A stretch of 64,000 nt of DNA, taken from assembly GCA_009667805.1 (NCBI GenBank), contig CM019067.1, forward strand, positions 159,917,049-159,981,048, in the 5' to 3' direction. The position numbers were made by a program, and so were the translations under genes. The stretch comes from Leptobrachium leishanense (taxonomy: Eukaryota; Chordata; Amphibia; Anura; Megophryidae). How positions within the stretch are numbered: the stretch's first letter is position 1; every line of letters begins with the position of its first letter. Below, in pieces: positions 34,570-46,110 of this stretch. The notes below the pieces were generated by a model. That model was given only the letters and a program-made list of their open reading frames with translations. It ran no database searches and was not told the DNA's origin.

Positions 34570-34820
34570 GGTGTATTTTGGCCTAGGCCAACAAGGCCCA
34601 GGCCTAGGGCGGCACTTTCCAGGGGGCGGCGGCCCGCTGGGTGGCCCCACCCCTAAAAAAAAAAAAAAAGAAAATTTTTTTTTTTTTTTTTTTTTTTTAC
34701 TTTTGCAAACTATTTTACCAGGAAGGAAACATTGAGATGTCACTAATTTTCAAGTATGTCCTGGGTAGGCAAGGCCTAGGCTTTCACTTTCCAGGGGGCA
34801 ACAAAAAACCTCACCACTAA
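34570..34820. mobile_element. Left module of chimeric repeat block B
   Basis: 'ggcccaggcctagggcggc' and 'actttccagggggcggc', A/T homopolymers (34657-34700), degraded SINE tail 34705-34770, then a second 'ggcaaggcctaggc' piece. Corresponds to 31929-32125. The homopolymers give spurious Lys/Phe-rich frames. Confidence 0.55.
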
Positions 34821-35412
34821 TTGGGTTACTCACAGAGCACCGAAATGACGCCAACATTTTAGTGTTCTGTAGTTCCCTGCACTTCGGGGAATAAAATTTC
34901 CCAACCCTGCAGTGAATTCACCATTCACCGCAGGGTCCCCAAAGTGCATGGAGTCGGCCGCTGTATGCTGCCACCGCAAACCCATGGCCTGCTGTTTTAA
35001 AAAGAACTACTGAACGAAAATGTCTGGACTTTACATATAAGATCCTATGATTGATAATAAAAAGTTCTGTTACAGAAAAAGGAGAACCGCTATTAAAAGA
35101 AAGGGGGGGAATTTAGCCCAAAAAAATCTGAAAAATCACTAAAAGGTACAAAAAAAAAATCAATAAATAAATAAAGACTTTTTACTGCAGATTAAAATAA
35201 TAAATGGTTTATTAGATATTGCATAAAAACGGGAATATTTTTAACATTGAAACCTATGGGGTTCGCCTGAATAAACCTGCTGATTGAAACCACCAAACAT
35301 CAGGACATTTCACTGACATTTCTCTGCTGTTTGGTGTTCTCTGAATAGATTAACCATTACTTCTCTATGGGGATTTGCACTGCCTTCAAACAGCACTGTA
35401 CTTGCTGGCAGT
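34821..35412. mobile_element. Truncated foldback transposon in block B
   Basis: Starts 'ttgggttactcacagagcacc' after TAA. It follows 32126-32710 base for base with scattered differences and ends at 'cagttcgccaaac', the same breakpoint, before 'tgtgtgtgagcatatcac'. Confidence 0.7.
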
Positions 35413-35445
35413 TCGCCAAACTTGTGTGTGAGCATATCACCAGAG

Positions 35446-36971
35446 CAGTGGTGTACTTAGAGGAGTGGCGGAGGGCGGGCCGCCCCAGGTACCAGTGATT
35501 ATTGGGGTGTCATTAGGGGGTACTAGGAGGTGCCACTGTCACTATGTGTCAGCTTTGAGCTGTGCTCTCAAACAACGAGCAGCGGAGCATGACGTTTGCA
35601 TACGGAATAAAATCAAATAGAATAAAAATCCCCCTCTCCTCCCTCCATAGCTCCTCCCCTGCCTCGCAGCAGCTCTAGGAGAGGGGAGGGGGATGTGATT
35701 TGTGTCCAGAGAGAGAAAATGACAGTAAACGGCAGGTAAGGGGGGGGGGTTTCAGCAGAATATGAAGCCCTGTCTGCTTACTGCTGTTTAAAGTGGACCT
35801 TTCCTTAACCAGCACTGCAGTGATAGAAATTTGTCATTGAGCTGCCTGGCTCCTGGTGAGGCTGCTTGCGTGCAGGTCACACTTGGTCCGGCCAGTCAGG
35901 TGGTACTGAGTCTCAGTACCACCTGACTGGCTGAACCACGTGACACGCATGCACGCAGCTGCCGGCCCTTTCGTTAACATGGACTGTCACTCTATTCTGG
36001 ACTGAACACCCACCGGGAAGGGAATCAAAGCCACGGTGCACCCTCTGGCAGTGCCACCCCACTGCTGACAAGATGGCTCCACGCACAGGCACAGCCGTGA
36101 TCCTAACGTGGCCTGGAGGGACCTCCTGCTGAGTCTGTACACAGTCCCTGCTGACTCTGCACACAGCCCTACCGCGGACAGAGGCCGGTAAATGTAGAAT
36201 AAATAATTGCTGTGTGCTCATATACACTCGGTTTGCTGGGAGTTTTACTGCAGTGGATTCTGATGCACTCATACACACCACACATTGCATTGCTGGGAGT
36301 TTTATTGCAGTGGATTCTGATGCACTCATACACACCGCACATTGCATTGCTGTGAGTTTTATTGCTGTGAATTCTGATGCACTCATACACACCGCACATT
36401 GCATTGCTGGGTGTTTTATTGCTGTGGATTCTGTGATACACACTGCATATTACTGTAAGTTTTATTGCTGTGCAGTTCTGTGATATGCTCATACACACTG
36501 CACATTTCTGTGGGTTTTATTGCTTTGCAGCTCTGATATGCTCATACACAGTGCCCATTTCTGTGGGTTTTATTGCTATGCAGCTCTGTGATACGCTCAT
36601 ATGCAGTTGCAGTGCACGTTTCTGTGGATTTTATTGTTCCACCAATTAGAGCGGCTGTGATCCCGTTTACTTGACATGCGTGGCTGTTCTTTGTAAAAAT
36701 ACTTGAATTTAAACATTTCATAATTTTCTTTATCTCAATAGATACATTTGAAATGGTATACAAAATATACAAGTAGGCACTTGGTATCCACTTTTAATAT
36801 AAAGAGAGGAAAAGGCGGAGCTCTAAGAGGAAAAGGTGGAGCTTAAAGAGGAAGGGTGGGGATTAACCAGGAAGAGGTGTGCCCTTGACAGGAAGGGGTG
36901 CGTCAAATTTAAATTAGGGGTGCACGAGTTTAGTCAGGCCTAGGGCAGCACAAAACCTAAATACACTACTG
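35446..36971. mobile_element. DNA element with CAGTRGTGTAYTTAG ends
   Basis: Left end CAGTGGTGTACTTAG and right end CTAAATACACTACTG are inverted. The flanking octamers CACCAGAG and CACTACAA agree at 5 of 8 positions, weak support for an 8-bp duplication. The interior includes a GC-rich part (35840-36180) and the minisatellite at 36215-36640. A second copy in the other orientation ends at 48157. No transposase motif recognised. Confidence 0.55.
36215..36640. repeat. 57-bp minisatellite, reverse orientation
   Basis: 'gatgcactcatacacacc' recurs at 36262, 36319 and 36376 (exact 57-bp steps), followed by about four shorter, more diverged units. In reverse complement the unit is that of 32711-32820 and 62520-62705. 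Long frames on both strands here are periodic artefacts. Confidence 0.9.
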
Positions 36972-37404
36972 CACTACAATAATCACTATGTTAATCAGGC
37001 CCTGTATGGGCATGTTGCTCTCACAAATGGGCCTGTCTGCTGATAAACAGCCATATTCTGTGCTGCACATTTAAACTGTGCATGGACAGGATGTTCCCTG
37101 AATACATTTAAATGGTCTAAAACATCTAGAAATCACTAGCGTGGGACAGAAATCGGATAACCTTAAAATATTAAAAGTATTGGGAGTCGGGACTTGATGT
37201 AGTGGTTACCCCATATTCCCAAGGGATTTAGAAATTAAAATGTATTGCACAGATGTCAATAAAAGGCAATGCTACAAAATCTGCTAATTATTACCTTAAC
37301 CTTCTACTGCTCCATAATTTTTTATAAAAAATAAATAAGACGGACCTCCTGATTTACATTTACTACTGAAGTCTGGTGTCCTCCAATTTAGTCATCACCT
37401 ATAC
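36972..37404. other. Unique DNA, nothing recognised
   Basis: No supported feature. Confidence 0.45.
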
Positions 37405-37441
37405 CAGTGTTTCCCAAACCTGTCCTCAGGACCCTCTAACT

Positions 37442-38528
37442 CAGGGGTGGGGAACGTCTGGACTGACTTTCTCCGGCCTGCGGCTCTCTGCGAGCGTCCG
37501 AAGCCATGGAGCTTCGGCGCTCGCCTGGGGGAACCACGTAACCAGCCGAGTTCTCGCGAGATCGCGGCTGGTTACGTGGCTCCCCCAGGCGAGCGCCCAA
37601 GCTCCACGCCACCAGACCGGACGCTCAGAGGGAGCCGAAGACGTGGCGGTGGCAGGAGGTGAGCGGGGGGCAATATCCATGTGCGCTGGGGCATATCCAT
37701 GAGAGCTGCTGGGGGCAATATCCATGTGTGCTGGGGCATAACCATGAGAGCTGCTGGGACATATACATGAGCTGGGGGCAATATCCATGAGAGCTGGGGG
37801 CAATATCCATGAGAGCTGCTGTGGCATATCCATGAGCTGGGGGCAATATCCATGAGAGCTGGGGGCATTATCCATGAGAGCTGTTAGGGCATTATCCATG
37901 AGAGCTGGGGGCAATATCCATGAGAGCTGTTGGGGCAATATCCATGAGAGCTGGGGGCAATATCCATGAGAGCTGGGGGCATTATCCATGAGAGCGGTTG
38001 GGGCATTATCCATGAGAGCTGGGGACAATATCCATGAGAGCTCGGGGCATTATCCATGAGAGCTGTCGGGGCATTAACCATGAGAGCTGGGGGCAATATC
38101 CATGAGAGCTGTTGGGGCAATATCCATGAGAGCTGGGGGCAATATCCATGAGAGCTGGGGACATTATCCATGAGAGCTGTTGGGGCATTATCCATGAGAG
38201 CTGCTGGGGAAATATCCATGAGAGCTGGGGGCAATATCCATGAGAGCTGGGGGCATATCCATGAGAGCTGTTGGGGCATATCCATGCGAGCTGGGGCATA
38301 TCCATGAGAGCTGGGGCATTATCCATGTGTGAGCTGGTCTGGGGGCAATATATCCATATGTGAGCTGGGGTGCAATATATCCATATGTGAGTTGGGGCAA
38401 AATATATCCATGGGTGACACCGTGAGTTAACGCACCTGGCGAAATTAAGTTGTTAATTTTGTATGGCCCTCGAATGATCTCATAAATCTCCAAATGGCCC
38501 TTGGCAGAAAAAAGGTTCCCCACCCCTG
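37442..38528. mobile_element. hAT element with internal minisatellite, nested
   Basis: 1087 bp with ends CAGGGGTGGGGAACG and GGTTCCCCACCCCTG. CTCTAACT at 37434-37441 and 38529-38536 is a perfect 8-bp duplication. The left part carries an inverted repeat around 37511-37605 (core ccacgtaaccagccg against cggctggttacgtgg). The centre is the minisatellite 37672-38415. The right part has 'tggccctcgaatgatctc' and 'atggcccttggcag', typical of Charlie-like MITEs. No transposase. Confidence 0.93.
37672..38415. repeat. 22-24-bp minisatellite, about 30 units
   Basis: Units alternate between atatccatgagagctggggg(ca) and ttatccatgagagctgttgg(ggca). Edge units (cctgtgtgagctgg types) are more diverged, as usual for arrays that turn over from the middle. 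All frames are open for long stretches because of periodicity; they are not genes. Confidence 0.95.
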
Positions 38529-38681
38529 CTCTAACTGGACAGATTTTGCAGATCACCTTGGGGAAATGCAGACTGAATCCTGCAATCACTGAGCAGCAAA
38601 TTATATCACCTGTGCTGTGCTTCAGATATCTGGAAAACCTGGTGCGTCAGCAAGTCCTGAGGACAGGTTTGGGAAACACTG

Positions 38682-39613
38682 GCCTACAGCATTCTACATA
38701 TCCACACTTGGCTGCTAGATGCAAAGCCCGATGGGAGCTGTAAGGGTTGGCTATGGCTACGCCAATAATACCAAAACCACATTGTACCAGTGGCTCTAAG
38801 GGTCAACAGAATAGATGTATTCGTCAGGAGCTATCTATTGTACTACTTGATATATGTATAAGAACATTATTTAAAAGCTGAATAATAACAATGAAAGCAA
38901 TAGGATGTTCCTAGCGAGCGTTACTGACCAAAGCACTATCAATTACTGCTTGTTCTACTTGCATATAAGTCATTAGCTTTTTGTGTAATGTCATCTGAAG
39001 AAATTAGCAGCACTGTGTGCCAAGTCTGCTTTGTGTGAGATTGCCGTATGTGGTTGCGTTAGCAATTAAAATCAAGTACGAGTAATTTTAAAAAGAATTA
39101 GGGAACATGTTTGCATTAGAAAAAATAAAAGAGGAAGATATGTCACTTTCAACCTTACGGACTCTATCTTGACTCTTTTAGTCTGTTTCAAACCACTTAT
39201 TAATAGCAACTATGACATGAAGAGGGAGTCCAAAGGCCTCCTGCTAAACTGGTATAAATTCAGTAATAATGCTTTTGGAGAACAAATATGCAGAGGAAAT
39301 ATGTTCCAAAATATGTAATGGGGCTCGATACACTCACTCTTATTCCCTCACATGCATTCTGCAGAATAAAGGTGAGCAATATTTTAGAAGAATAAGACTT
39401 GTAATTGTTTCCAGTTGGAGGTTTTGGCCTGGGGGCACATACAAATGAAGAACACTTTTGTAATTGAACCAGGCCATTAAACCCCATCTCTCCACTTTGA
39501 CAATTTTATAAAATATTTTCAAAGTAATGCTGTGATAAAAAACGTGACACAATAATTCTATGATATATTATATAATAAGAATATTTAATTGGTTCTAATA
39601 TAGTACTCAATTT
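38682..39613. other. Unique DNA, nothing recognised
   Basis: No supported feature. Confidence 0.45.
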
Positions 39614-40065
39614 AAATTACAGTTGCCGATTGCCAAACATTTGTTCATTTCTGGCCACATTTAGGCCATTTTTCAGTTCGGGAGATTTAATTAAGGACAT
39701 ACTGATATTTCACTTCCCATTGAAAAATTTGTAACGATCATCGACACATCTATTCTTATACTTATCTATGAAAATTTCTGCTTTAGTGATTTGATTCGAA
39801 TTTATCAATAAACAGATTAAAAAAAAATTAGGTGCCAAGAGATCTTGACAAATTGCTCTCTGAGGGGGAAAACAGGGAAAATCACTCTGAAATAACACTG
39901 AATATTTCCTGGACACCAGGAATTATTTTTAGGGTTAGGGTTATGTTTAAGGTTAGGGTAATTAACAGGTGTTAATTAGATAGATTTTCTATTTTTGGGA
40001 CTTATTACCAGCTCACATTTTATCAATAAGAGGTGATGTATTGGAATTTAGCTCTCCCTGAATCT
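39614..40065. mobile_element. Inserted repeat, copy 2 of a pair (452 bp)
   Basis: Nearly identical to 32821-33369 in the same orientation, lacking the 97-bp inverted-repeat arm. CAATTT lies directly before it (39608-39613) and recurs three bases after it (about 40069-40074), a possible short target duplication. TTAGGG-like words are at about 39920-39960. Class unknown. Confidence 0.78.
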
Positions 40066-40391
40066 GTGCAATTTCATCAGCCAATATTTTGAAAATAATA
40101 TCGGTTTCAAATTTGACAATATTGTTTTTTTTTTCCGAAAATTTGCTGAGAGAATTACATTGAGCCCTTGGTACTTAATCATATAACATCCCTATAAATT
40201 AACTATTATCCCCATGGAGTCCCCATGGAGTCTGTCTCCTTCAGTGCTGTGTGTATCAGTGTTTATGGCCCACAATCTCTATATGCGTGTGACCCAGGGG
40301 GCAAGAGCCATCTGGCCACCTTGCCAGCCTTCCGTTGGTCAGCATACATGTGTGGATGAGTGGAATTTGGTCAAAAGAACATTTAAAATAA
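40066..40391. other. Short unique spacer
   Basis: No feature beyond a tandem 'ccccatggagt' at 40211-40231. Confidence 0.4.
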
Positions 40392-40842
40392 GGCCCGTGT
40401 CAGACGAGCGCACTGATCACGTCCGTGTTGCCGCCCATTTGTACGTCCGTTATAGCATATAATTATGACCAATGGAGCCCACAGACAAAGGATGTCCGCA
40501 CCGAGTTGCGGACGCATAAGGGACGCGGCAAACGGACGCAGGTTAGGCAAGAACGTAAATCGGCTAGAACGGACGCACAAAGTGCACTGCGTCCGCAATG
40601 TCCGCATAGCTTTGTGTGTGAGTGATGGAACGTAGTCAGACGGACTGCATTTTTGACATCCAGCATTTATGACGGACAAAATGTTTTTCATATTAATTTT
40701 ATTTCCCATCTACATCAGTCAAAAAAAATGTCAGTCACAAAAACGGACTGGGTGGCCACTACCTTGTCGTCAGTCAGAAAGTACATCCATTGTGCACGGA
40801 CGCACAGTCCGCACAGAATGCGCTCGTCTGACACGACGAACC
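40392..40842. mobile_element. PIF/Harbinger-like MITE, copy 1 (451 bp)
   Basis: Inverted ends around GTGTCAGACGAGCG / CGCTCGTCTGACAC, flanked by TAA at 40389-40391 and 40843-40845. CpG-rich (cgtccg, ggacgca words). Same plan and almost the same length as 52775-53224. No transposase. TAA is a classical TWA target. Confidence 0.88.
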
Positions 40843-42270
40843 TAATTGGAAGGAAAATGCTTCTTACACATTTTTATATACTGAAACCATGTGTTAAAAA
40901 TAATTCTAAAAAAATCAATAATTAAAAAAAAGTGGGACGGAAAAGCCGCTTTAAAACAATGCCTCATAACGGGGAAGTTGTTTAATCGAATTCCAGCTAA
41001 GGCAGAATCACAACATTTTAAGATCTGAAAAGGCCTTTGCTCTAGAGATATTTAAGTGCTTCATAGGCTGTTACATTTAAATCAATTATTAGCCTAAAGG
41101 TCCTCAGATACACAGCTGCCATATTATATTTTAATGAAGCCCCGGCATCTTTTTATAGAACCACGGGAAAAATCAACCTTTTAAAGAAAAAGAAAAAAAA
41201 ATGTGTATATAAAAATGAAAAATATAAAACGCTTGCCAGATAAAAGATAAAATGGAAATTTGTAAAAAGTAAGACGGTATGACTGATTTGAAACTGATAA
41301 ATAAGGAGGGAGGTATTAAAAGGTATAAAAGTGCCTTTGTTAAAGTAACTTGTCTCTCCCTGTGATGTGTTCCGAGATAGCGAGATGGAAACAATGCTTC
41401 CTCTCCTGGGTCACAATAGAAAGTTGAATTTTTTTTTTTATTAAAAAGCTTCCCTTCTTCAATGCAGAGAAAAATTTCCATTCCATCAAAGGGGAAAATG
41501 TTCCTGCTAGAGTCATCAAAAAGAAAGGTAAACATGCATCAGGACCGTAGCTTAAGCGTAATAATCCAGAAAGGGAAATTGTGCTAGTTTGTGGGGTCTT
41601 TTTTTCAAAGACTTTCTATCGCATATTATTCATTTCCATACACAAGAAGCCTCTCGTATTTAACTCATAATGAGTTTTTCATGTCCAAGGTATGCGATGT
41701 TGACAGTTCTGCTCATTAATTGATTTCAGGAAGAGTCTAGCAACTTGTCGTAAATCCTTCAAACTCTGAAAGGATTTGCTAGAAAGAAACAGATGTGATT
41801 AAAAGGCACATGATAAAGCTTGGAGGATTTTGCAAAACCGAGATCTGAACATCAGCAAATTTATGAATCTCTGTAGAGCTTGTGAGAGACGGACTTGTTA
41901 CAGTATATTTGAAGGCAAGGTGCTTGATTTTATTCAGAATAAATGCTGCCATATGTTAGGGAGCGCTCTTTTTATTTTCATAAACCCTTAACCTTGTTTT
42001 AGTGTTCTGAGTGAGCAGCATTCTGCCACTTCATTTATTAAATGTAAGTTCAAAGTCCTGACTTCCTGTGTAAAGCTATGCCAACTTGTATTGACTTTAT
42101 GTTATTTTAACTTTAAACAACTGTCTATTTTTTTCTTCTATATTTCCTGCTGTTTTGACTTTTACATTATTATGTTGTACACAGTAGAAAATCTACCGCC
42201 ACATATTGTTGACAAAGGTATATTTCTTCAAACGCAAGAAATATCACATATATTTATACACATAAATATA
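40843..42270. other. Unique DNA, nothing recognised
   Basis: Dense non-repetitive sequence without domains. The stretch 41600-42030 has mixed complexity and could hold regulatory DNA, but nothing in the sequence shows it. Confidence 0.4.
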
Positions 42271-42930
42271 AAGTGCTGTACAAATGTTTTAAGGAGGTTT
42301 GAAAAAATGTTGTAAAAGAAGTAAGAATGCTTTCAAAAATGCTTTCAGGGCTCCTTCTCTACGCTGAAGATAGTCCTTTCTGATATTTGCTCCATGTTTT
42401 GGATCGTTGTCCTACTGCAGAATAAATTTGGGGCCAATCGGGCGCCTCTCTGATGGTATCGCATGGCGGATAAGTATCTGACTGTTAGTCTCAACATTGA
42501 GGACACCAAATCTCCAACTCCATTTGCAGAAATGCAGCCCCAAACTTGCATAAAACCTCCAGCAGGCTTCACTCATACCTGTAGACACTCCTTATTGTAC
42601 CGCTCTCTTGTCCTTCGGCAAAAACTTTCTCCTGCTATAGCCAAATATTTATAATTTTGACTCATCAGTCCAGAGCACCTGCCAAAATTTTTCAACACCC
42701 CAGTTACTATGTTATGTGCAAAGTTTAGTCACTTAGCCTTGTTTCCACATCACAGGTTTTTGTTTTTACCACACTTCTTCCATGAAGGCCACTTCTGACC
42801 AGACTTCTCCAGATGGTAGTTGAATCTACCTAGGGCCCACTGATTTCCTTCAGTTCTTTGCTGATGGCATTATGGGGCATCTTCCAATGTTGAAGGGAAA
42901 GCATGATGTGTCTGTCATCTGCTGACCAAA
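42271..42930 (-). pseudogene. Tc1/mariner transposase relic
   Basis: On the minus strand, short runs read as Tc1-type transposase: GFMQVWGCISANGVGDL around 42545-42495 corresponds to the family's 'VWG.I...G.G.L' region. Upstream on that strand (42650-42900) the DNA retains the familiar Tc1 wording ('actcatcagtccagagcacc', 'ccttgtttccacatca', 'tcttccatgaaggccacttc', 'cagacttctccagatggtag'). The 3' terminal repeat is at 42271-42300 (aagtgctgtacaaatg, ttttaagg). The transposase would normally be ~340 residues; here frames are broken by stops and shifts, and the 5' part beyond 42930 is lost. Inactive. Confidence 0.85.
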
Positions 42931-44420
42931 ATTGTTATAACCATGACTATTCTCATAGTAATGTAGGTCAATATGGTTCAACCTCACACATATCCCCATC
43001 ACTGATTTTCAACCAAAATAATCCCAACCCCCCCCCCAAACTTTACATATTTCAATTTGTGTCTGAACAACATACAAAAACAATATCTTGATTCAATAAT
43101 AGCAATCAGATTTCTCCTTGAATCAACAGGCAATGCATTCAAATTTCAACTCTTTTGTCTATTTATATCATATTATATCAAAAAATTAACATCAACCAGG
43201 TCTGTAGAACTTGCTTTGTTTAGAACATTTACCTCCAAACTCAGTATTGTTGAACCATTATGATTCATGTACATGCATACCACTGCTGGGATCCTGTTAT
43301 TCAGTGTATACATTAACACCTCTAGGAGTCACACTAAGTATGTAACAGTATGTATAGATCCAAAGTAACAGCAATGGTTTATTTTTAGAACTCTAACAAC
43401 ACCACAACAACCTAGAACACAACAACTTAGCATTGGAAACTACTGTAGCCATGAACAATTATTATGACCATATATCTAACTAGGTGCACTCACGTCTCAC
43501 ACATTATTTATGTCTCACGTGTATCTTTTCACGTGGATTTATCACTGGCAAACCATTTCAAACTCTTCATCCTTGATTACTAATTGGATCAATCTAAGCT
43601 CATTGGATAACAGGGAAAGCTCCACATCACCAAAATCACATCAGCGGTGAGGGATGGGTTTTTGATCTGGTTTCTGAAATCCTACCATTGTAATCATCAC
43701 ACCACACGTTCAGTCAGGTCAAATCAACATTGATTGAATCAATATCCAAGTATGTTATTATATTGTTAACAAATTCCATGCACTGAAACATTTTACAATC
43801 ACAACATAACTATATCATAGGACTAGAGCCCCATCTTTGTTAAATTATTAACCACCGGTGTAAAACATTGTGATAGTTTATACTATCAAGGTCATATTGG
43901 TTCAATATTGTCTAATGGGTGTTCTGACAAGAAAATGTATCATTACACAAGGCATCTGTACATTATACAGATAATTATAGTGGTCTAACACTGACCTGTA
44001 AAATACAAGTCAACAGAATCAAGTTGAAAAACATATTGCTGCACGTGTGCAAGTGGTGGATATATTTTTTGGACATTCTCATACTTGAAATTTATCATAA
44101 TAAGTTGGTCCAAATAATACAACATGTTTCCATACATCTCATTAATTCAGAGTACAAACATAGTTAATGCAGTGATGGAATACCCATGTGACTCTACTAA
44201 TACAGATCGCAACCTGCTCATGCAGAGAGAGACACACCTGAAACAACTAATAGTCAAATGGGTATGTAAGAGAATCTCAACAATGGAACCACATGAGGAT
44301 TTACTAATTAAAACCATTAATTTTCTTTTAATATTTACAAGGGAACAACACTTATGACTTATTAAGCCATGTAAAATCTTTTATTTCTGTTCACCGGTGT
44401 GTGCAAAACTCTTCAAAGCC
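42931..44420. other. Region of distinct texture, content unknown
   Basis: CpG-poor sequence rich in AAC/CAT words ('caacatt', 'catcac', 'accac'), unlike the flanks. It includes two open frames of 68 and 77 codons on the plus strand (43057-43263 and 44124-44357), neither with a recognisable motif. It starts just where the Tc1 relic ends. It could be a decayed transposon or viral-derived fragment of unknown kind, or ordinary DNA. Confidence 0.3.
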
Positions 44421-45419
44421 ACAGATATTATTTAACAGTTGATTTAGCATTTGCTGTATAGAACACTCAAAATGCCATGTTTACCTTAGCACGTAATATT
44501 AACGTATACATCAGTGGTTTCAGGGTCAACTAGTAATTGCAGTGCAAAACGCTGTAGAATCGTTGTTGCCCTACTATGATGGATACTAGGCAGCATGTCT
44601 GAAAAATGACATTGATAATGGCTCAGTGATTATATATTTTAGTCGCCCTGTTGGCCCAATAAGAAAATAGATAGTTTCCACTATAAAACATATGAACGTT
44701 TCCATTTTCTAGATGAAATTTATTTTTTAATAAAACCCGCTCACTGCCAAATCAGTTTCCTGCTGTAGAAACATAATTAAAAACTGGCTTATTATTATAA
44801 TACGTTTAATTTACTCTAACATTAATATTACAATTCTGAAGATAAATCAGGCACATTTCCCAATGGAAAGATAATGGTTAACATTAAATAGACAGCTTTG
44901 TTATTGTTGAGTTATTGCACTTTTAAGCCCCTATTATCTCATTAGGCTAGCCTGCAGTATTTTGGAAAGGATGCTAATCCTTCCTTTTTCACCTTGTCAT
45001 ATCTTTAAAGTAGTGAACGCACAAAATAAAAGTTGATAACCATAGTTATCGAGTATAAAATGAAACAAATATAACATTTTACAAAGAAAGATTATATTCA
45101 CTTAATTGTAATTTTTCCATTGGAGTTCGGCATTGCTTTATTGAAAAGTCAACAATACTCGCACAGTTAGTCTAACCAAGTTCCGTGATTACAGGATCCA
45201 TTGGAATAGCTGTATAGGAACTCCAGTAAAAAATGTATATAAGTATGAAAGAGCAAAGTGAAATCTGCATCATCCAATAACAAAATACTTAGAGAATGTA
45301 AAAACTGATTACTGTTTATACAAACATATTCAAAGAAATAATTATCCCTCAATCTCTAGGGCATTTGCTGCTGAAAGGGGAGAGAAACGCTTGCTAGGTT
45401 TGCTCATCACCATTTAGTA
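44421..45419. other. Unique DNA, nothing recognised
   Basis: AT-rich sequence without supported features. Confidence 0.45.
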
Positions 45420-45550
45420 AAGGGGTTAGCAACCTTGGCCCTCTGGATGTTTTGGAACATCCCATTATCCTTAGTCACTCAGTAGGTTAGCCGAGCTTCA
45501 TGGACAAAGCAGTTTCAAAGCATCTGGAAGGTCAAAGTTGCTGGTCCCTG
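45420..45550. mobile_element. Small hAT MITE (131 bp)
   Basis: Ends 'AGGGGTTAGCAACCTTGGCC' and 'AAGTTGCTGGTCCCTG' are inverted in the CAGGGGTSRGCAACC style of hAT elements. The flanks ATTTAGTA (45412-45419) and ATTTAGGG (45551-45558) match at 6 of 8. 'ctctggatg' and 'catctggaagg' form the sub-terminal pair. Confidence 0.75.
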
Positions 45551-46110
45551 ATTTAGGGTCCTACTTCCTGATTAACGCTAACATGTGGATGCAAACAGGG
45601 AAAATATGCACCTGCAGTTTTCCCCATAGCGTCCCCATTTTAGCATGAGCTTCTGGGACAGGCTTAACCTCAGCACCTTGCCCCGGAACGCAGCGCTAAC
45701 CGTTGGGATATTCGCTTCTGCAAGCATCACCTCCTGGAGTGATCGCGGGTGCAGACTGGGAACTATTTGTTCCCAGTCTCGCTCTGCTCCCAGGTTCAAG
45801 TAGCAGCAGATCAGGCCACTGTGCTCACTGCGGGATGAGAGGTGAGTATTGGATTTATGGGGGGGGGGTTAAGGGAGTGCTAAATGATTTTGCAAAAGTG
45901 TAATCATTTAGCACCCACTTTTCAGTGTAGCTACAATTTTGGTTTTTGCACACCCTAGGACTTTGTAATCATTGCTAATTAATGATTGTGCTCCCCATGT
46001 TAAGTATAGGATGTGCAAGGTACAGTAAGCTCAGAGAAGCTAGCGCTATCCCCGATGCGCTAAGTGATTTCTTATGGGTTTAGAGTTAAGAAGGTAATAT
46101 GGGGCATGCT
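45551..46110. mobile_element. Old copy of the GC-rich foldback family at 50560
   Basis: Shares with 50560-51280, in order: 'cagttttcccc', 'gaggtgagtat', 'attttgcaaaagtg...' position, 'ctccccatgttaagtatagg', 'caaggtacagtaagctc'. Ends are not readable. More diverged than the other copy. Confidence 0.55.

Larger units (their letters stand above)
37405..38681. mobile_element. hAT-type MITE split by a second hAT element
   Basis: The two halves (37405-37441 and 38529-38681) join to a ~182-bp MITE of the 15256 family: CAGTGTTTCCCAAACC at the left, GGTTTGGGAAACACTG at the right. The flanks ACCTATAC and GCCTACAG match at 5 of 8, an eroded duplication. It must be older than the element inside it. Confidence 0.85.

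Noticed and set aside
36169..36498. Frames over the 57-bp repeat
   Set aside because: 57 is a multiple of three, so open frames repeat automatically; both strands show it.
37672..38415. CRISPR-like regular spacing of repeats
   Set aside because: Units are contiguous with no unique spacers, the context is eukaryotic and inside a hAT element.
37441..38589. Several overlapping frames of 70-195 codons on the minus strand
   Set aside because: They cover the 22-24-bp minisatellite in different frames, with repeating MDIAPSSHGYCP-type text. Periodicity artefact.
39920..39965. Interstitial telomere
   Set aside because: TTAGGG-like words are irregular (gggttatg, ttaaggttaggg) and belong to a dispersed repeat, not a (TTAGGG)n array.
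43057..44357. Endogenous viral gene
   Set aside because: Two short frames with no viral motif, no LTRs and no flanking duplications; left as unknown DNA.
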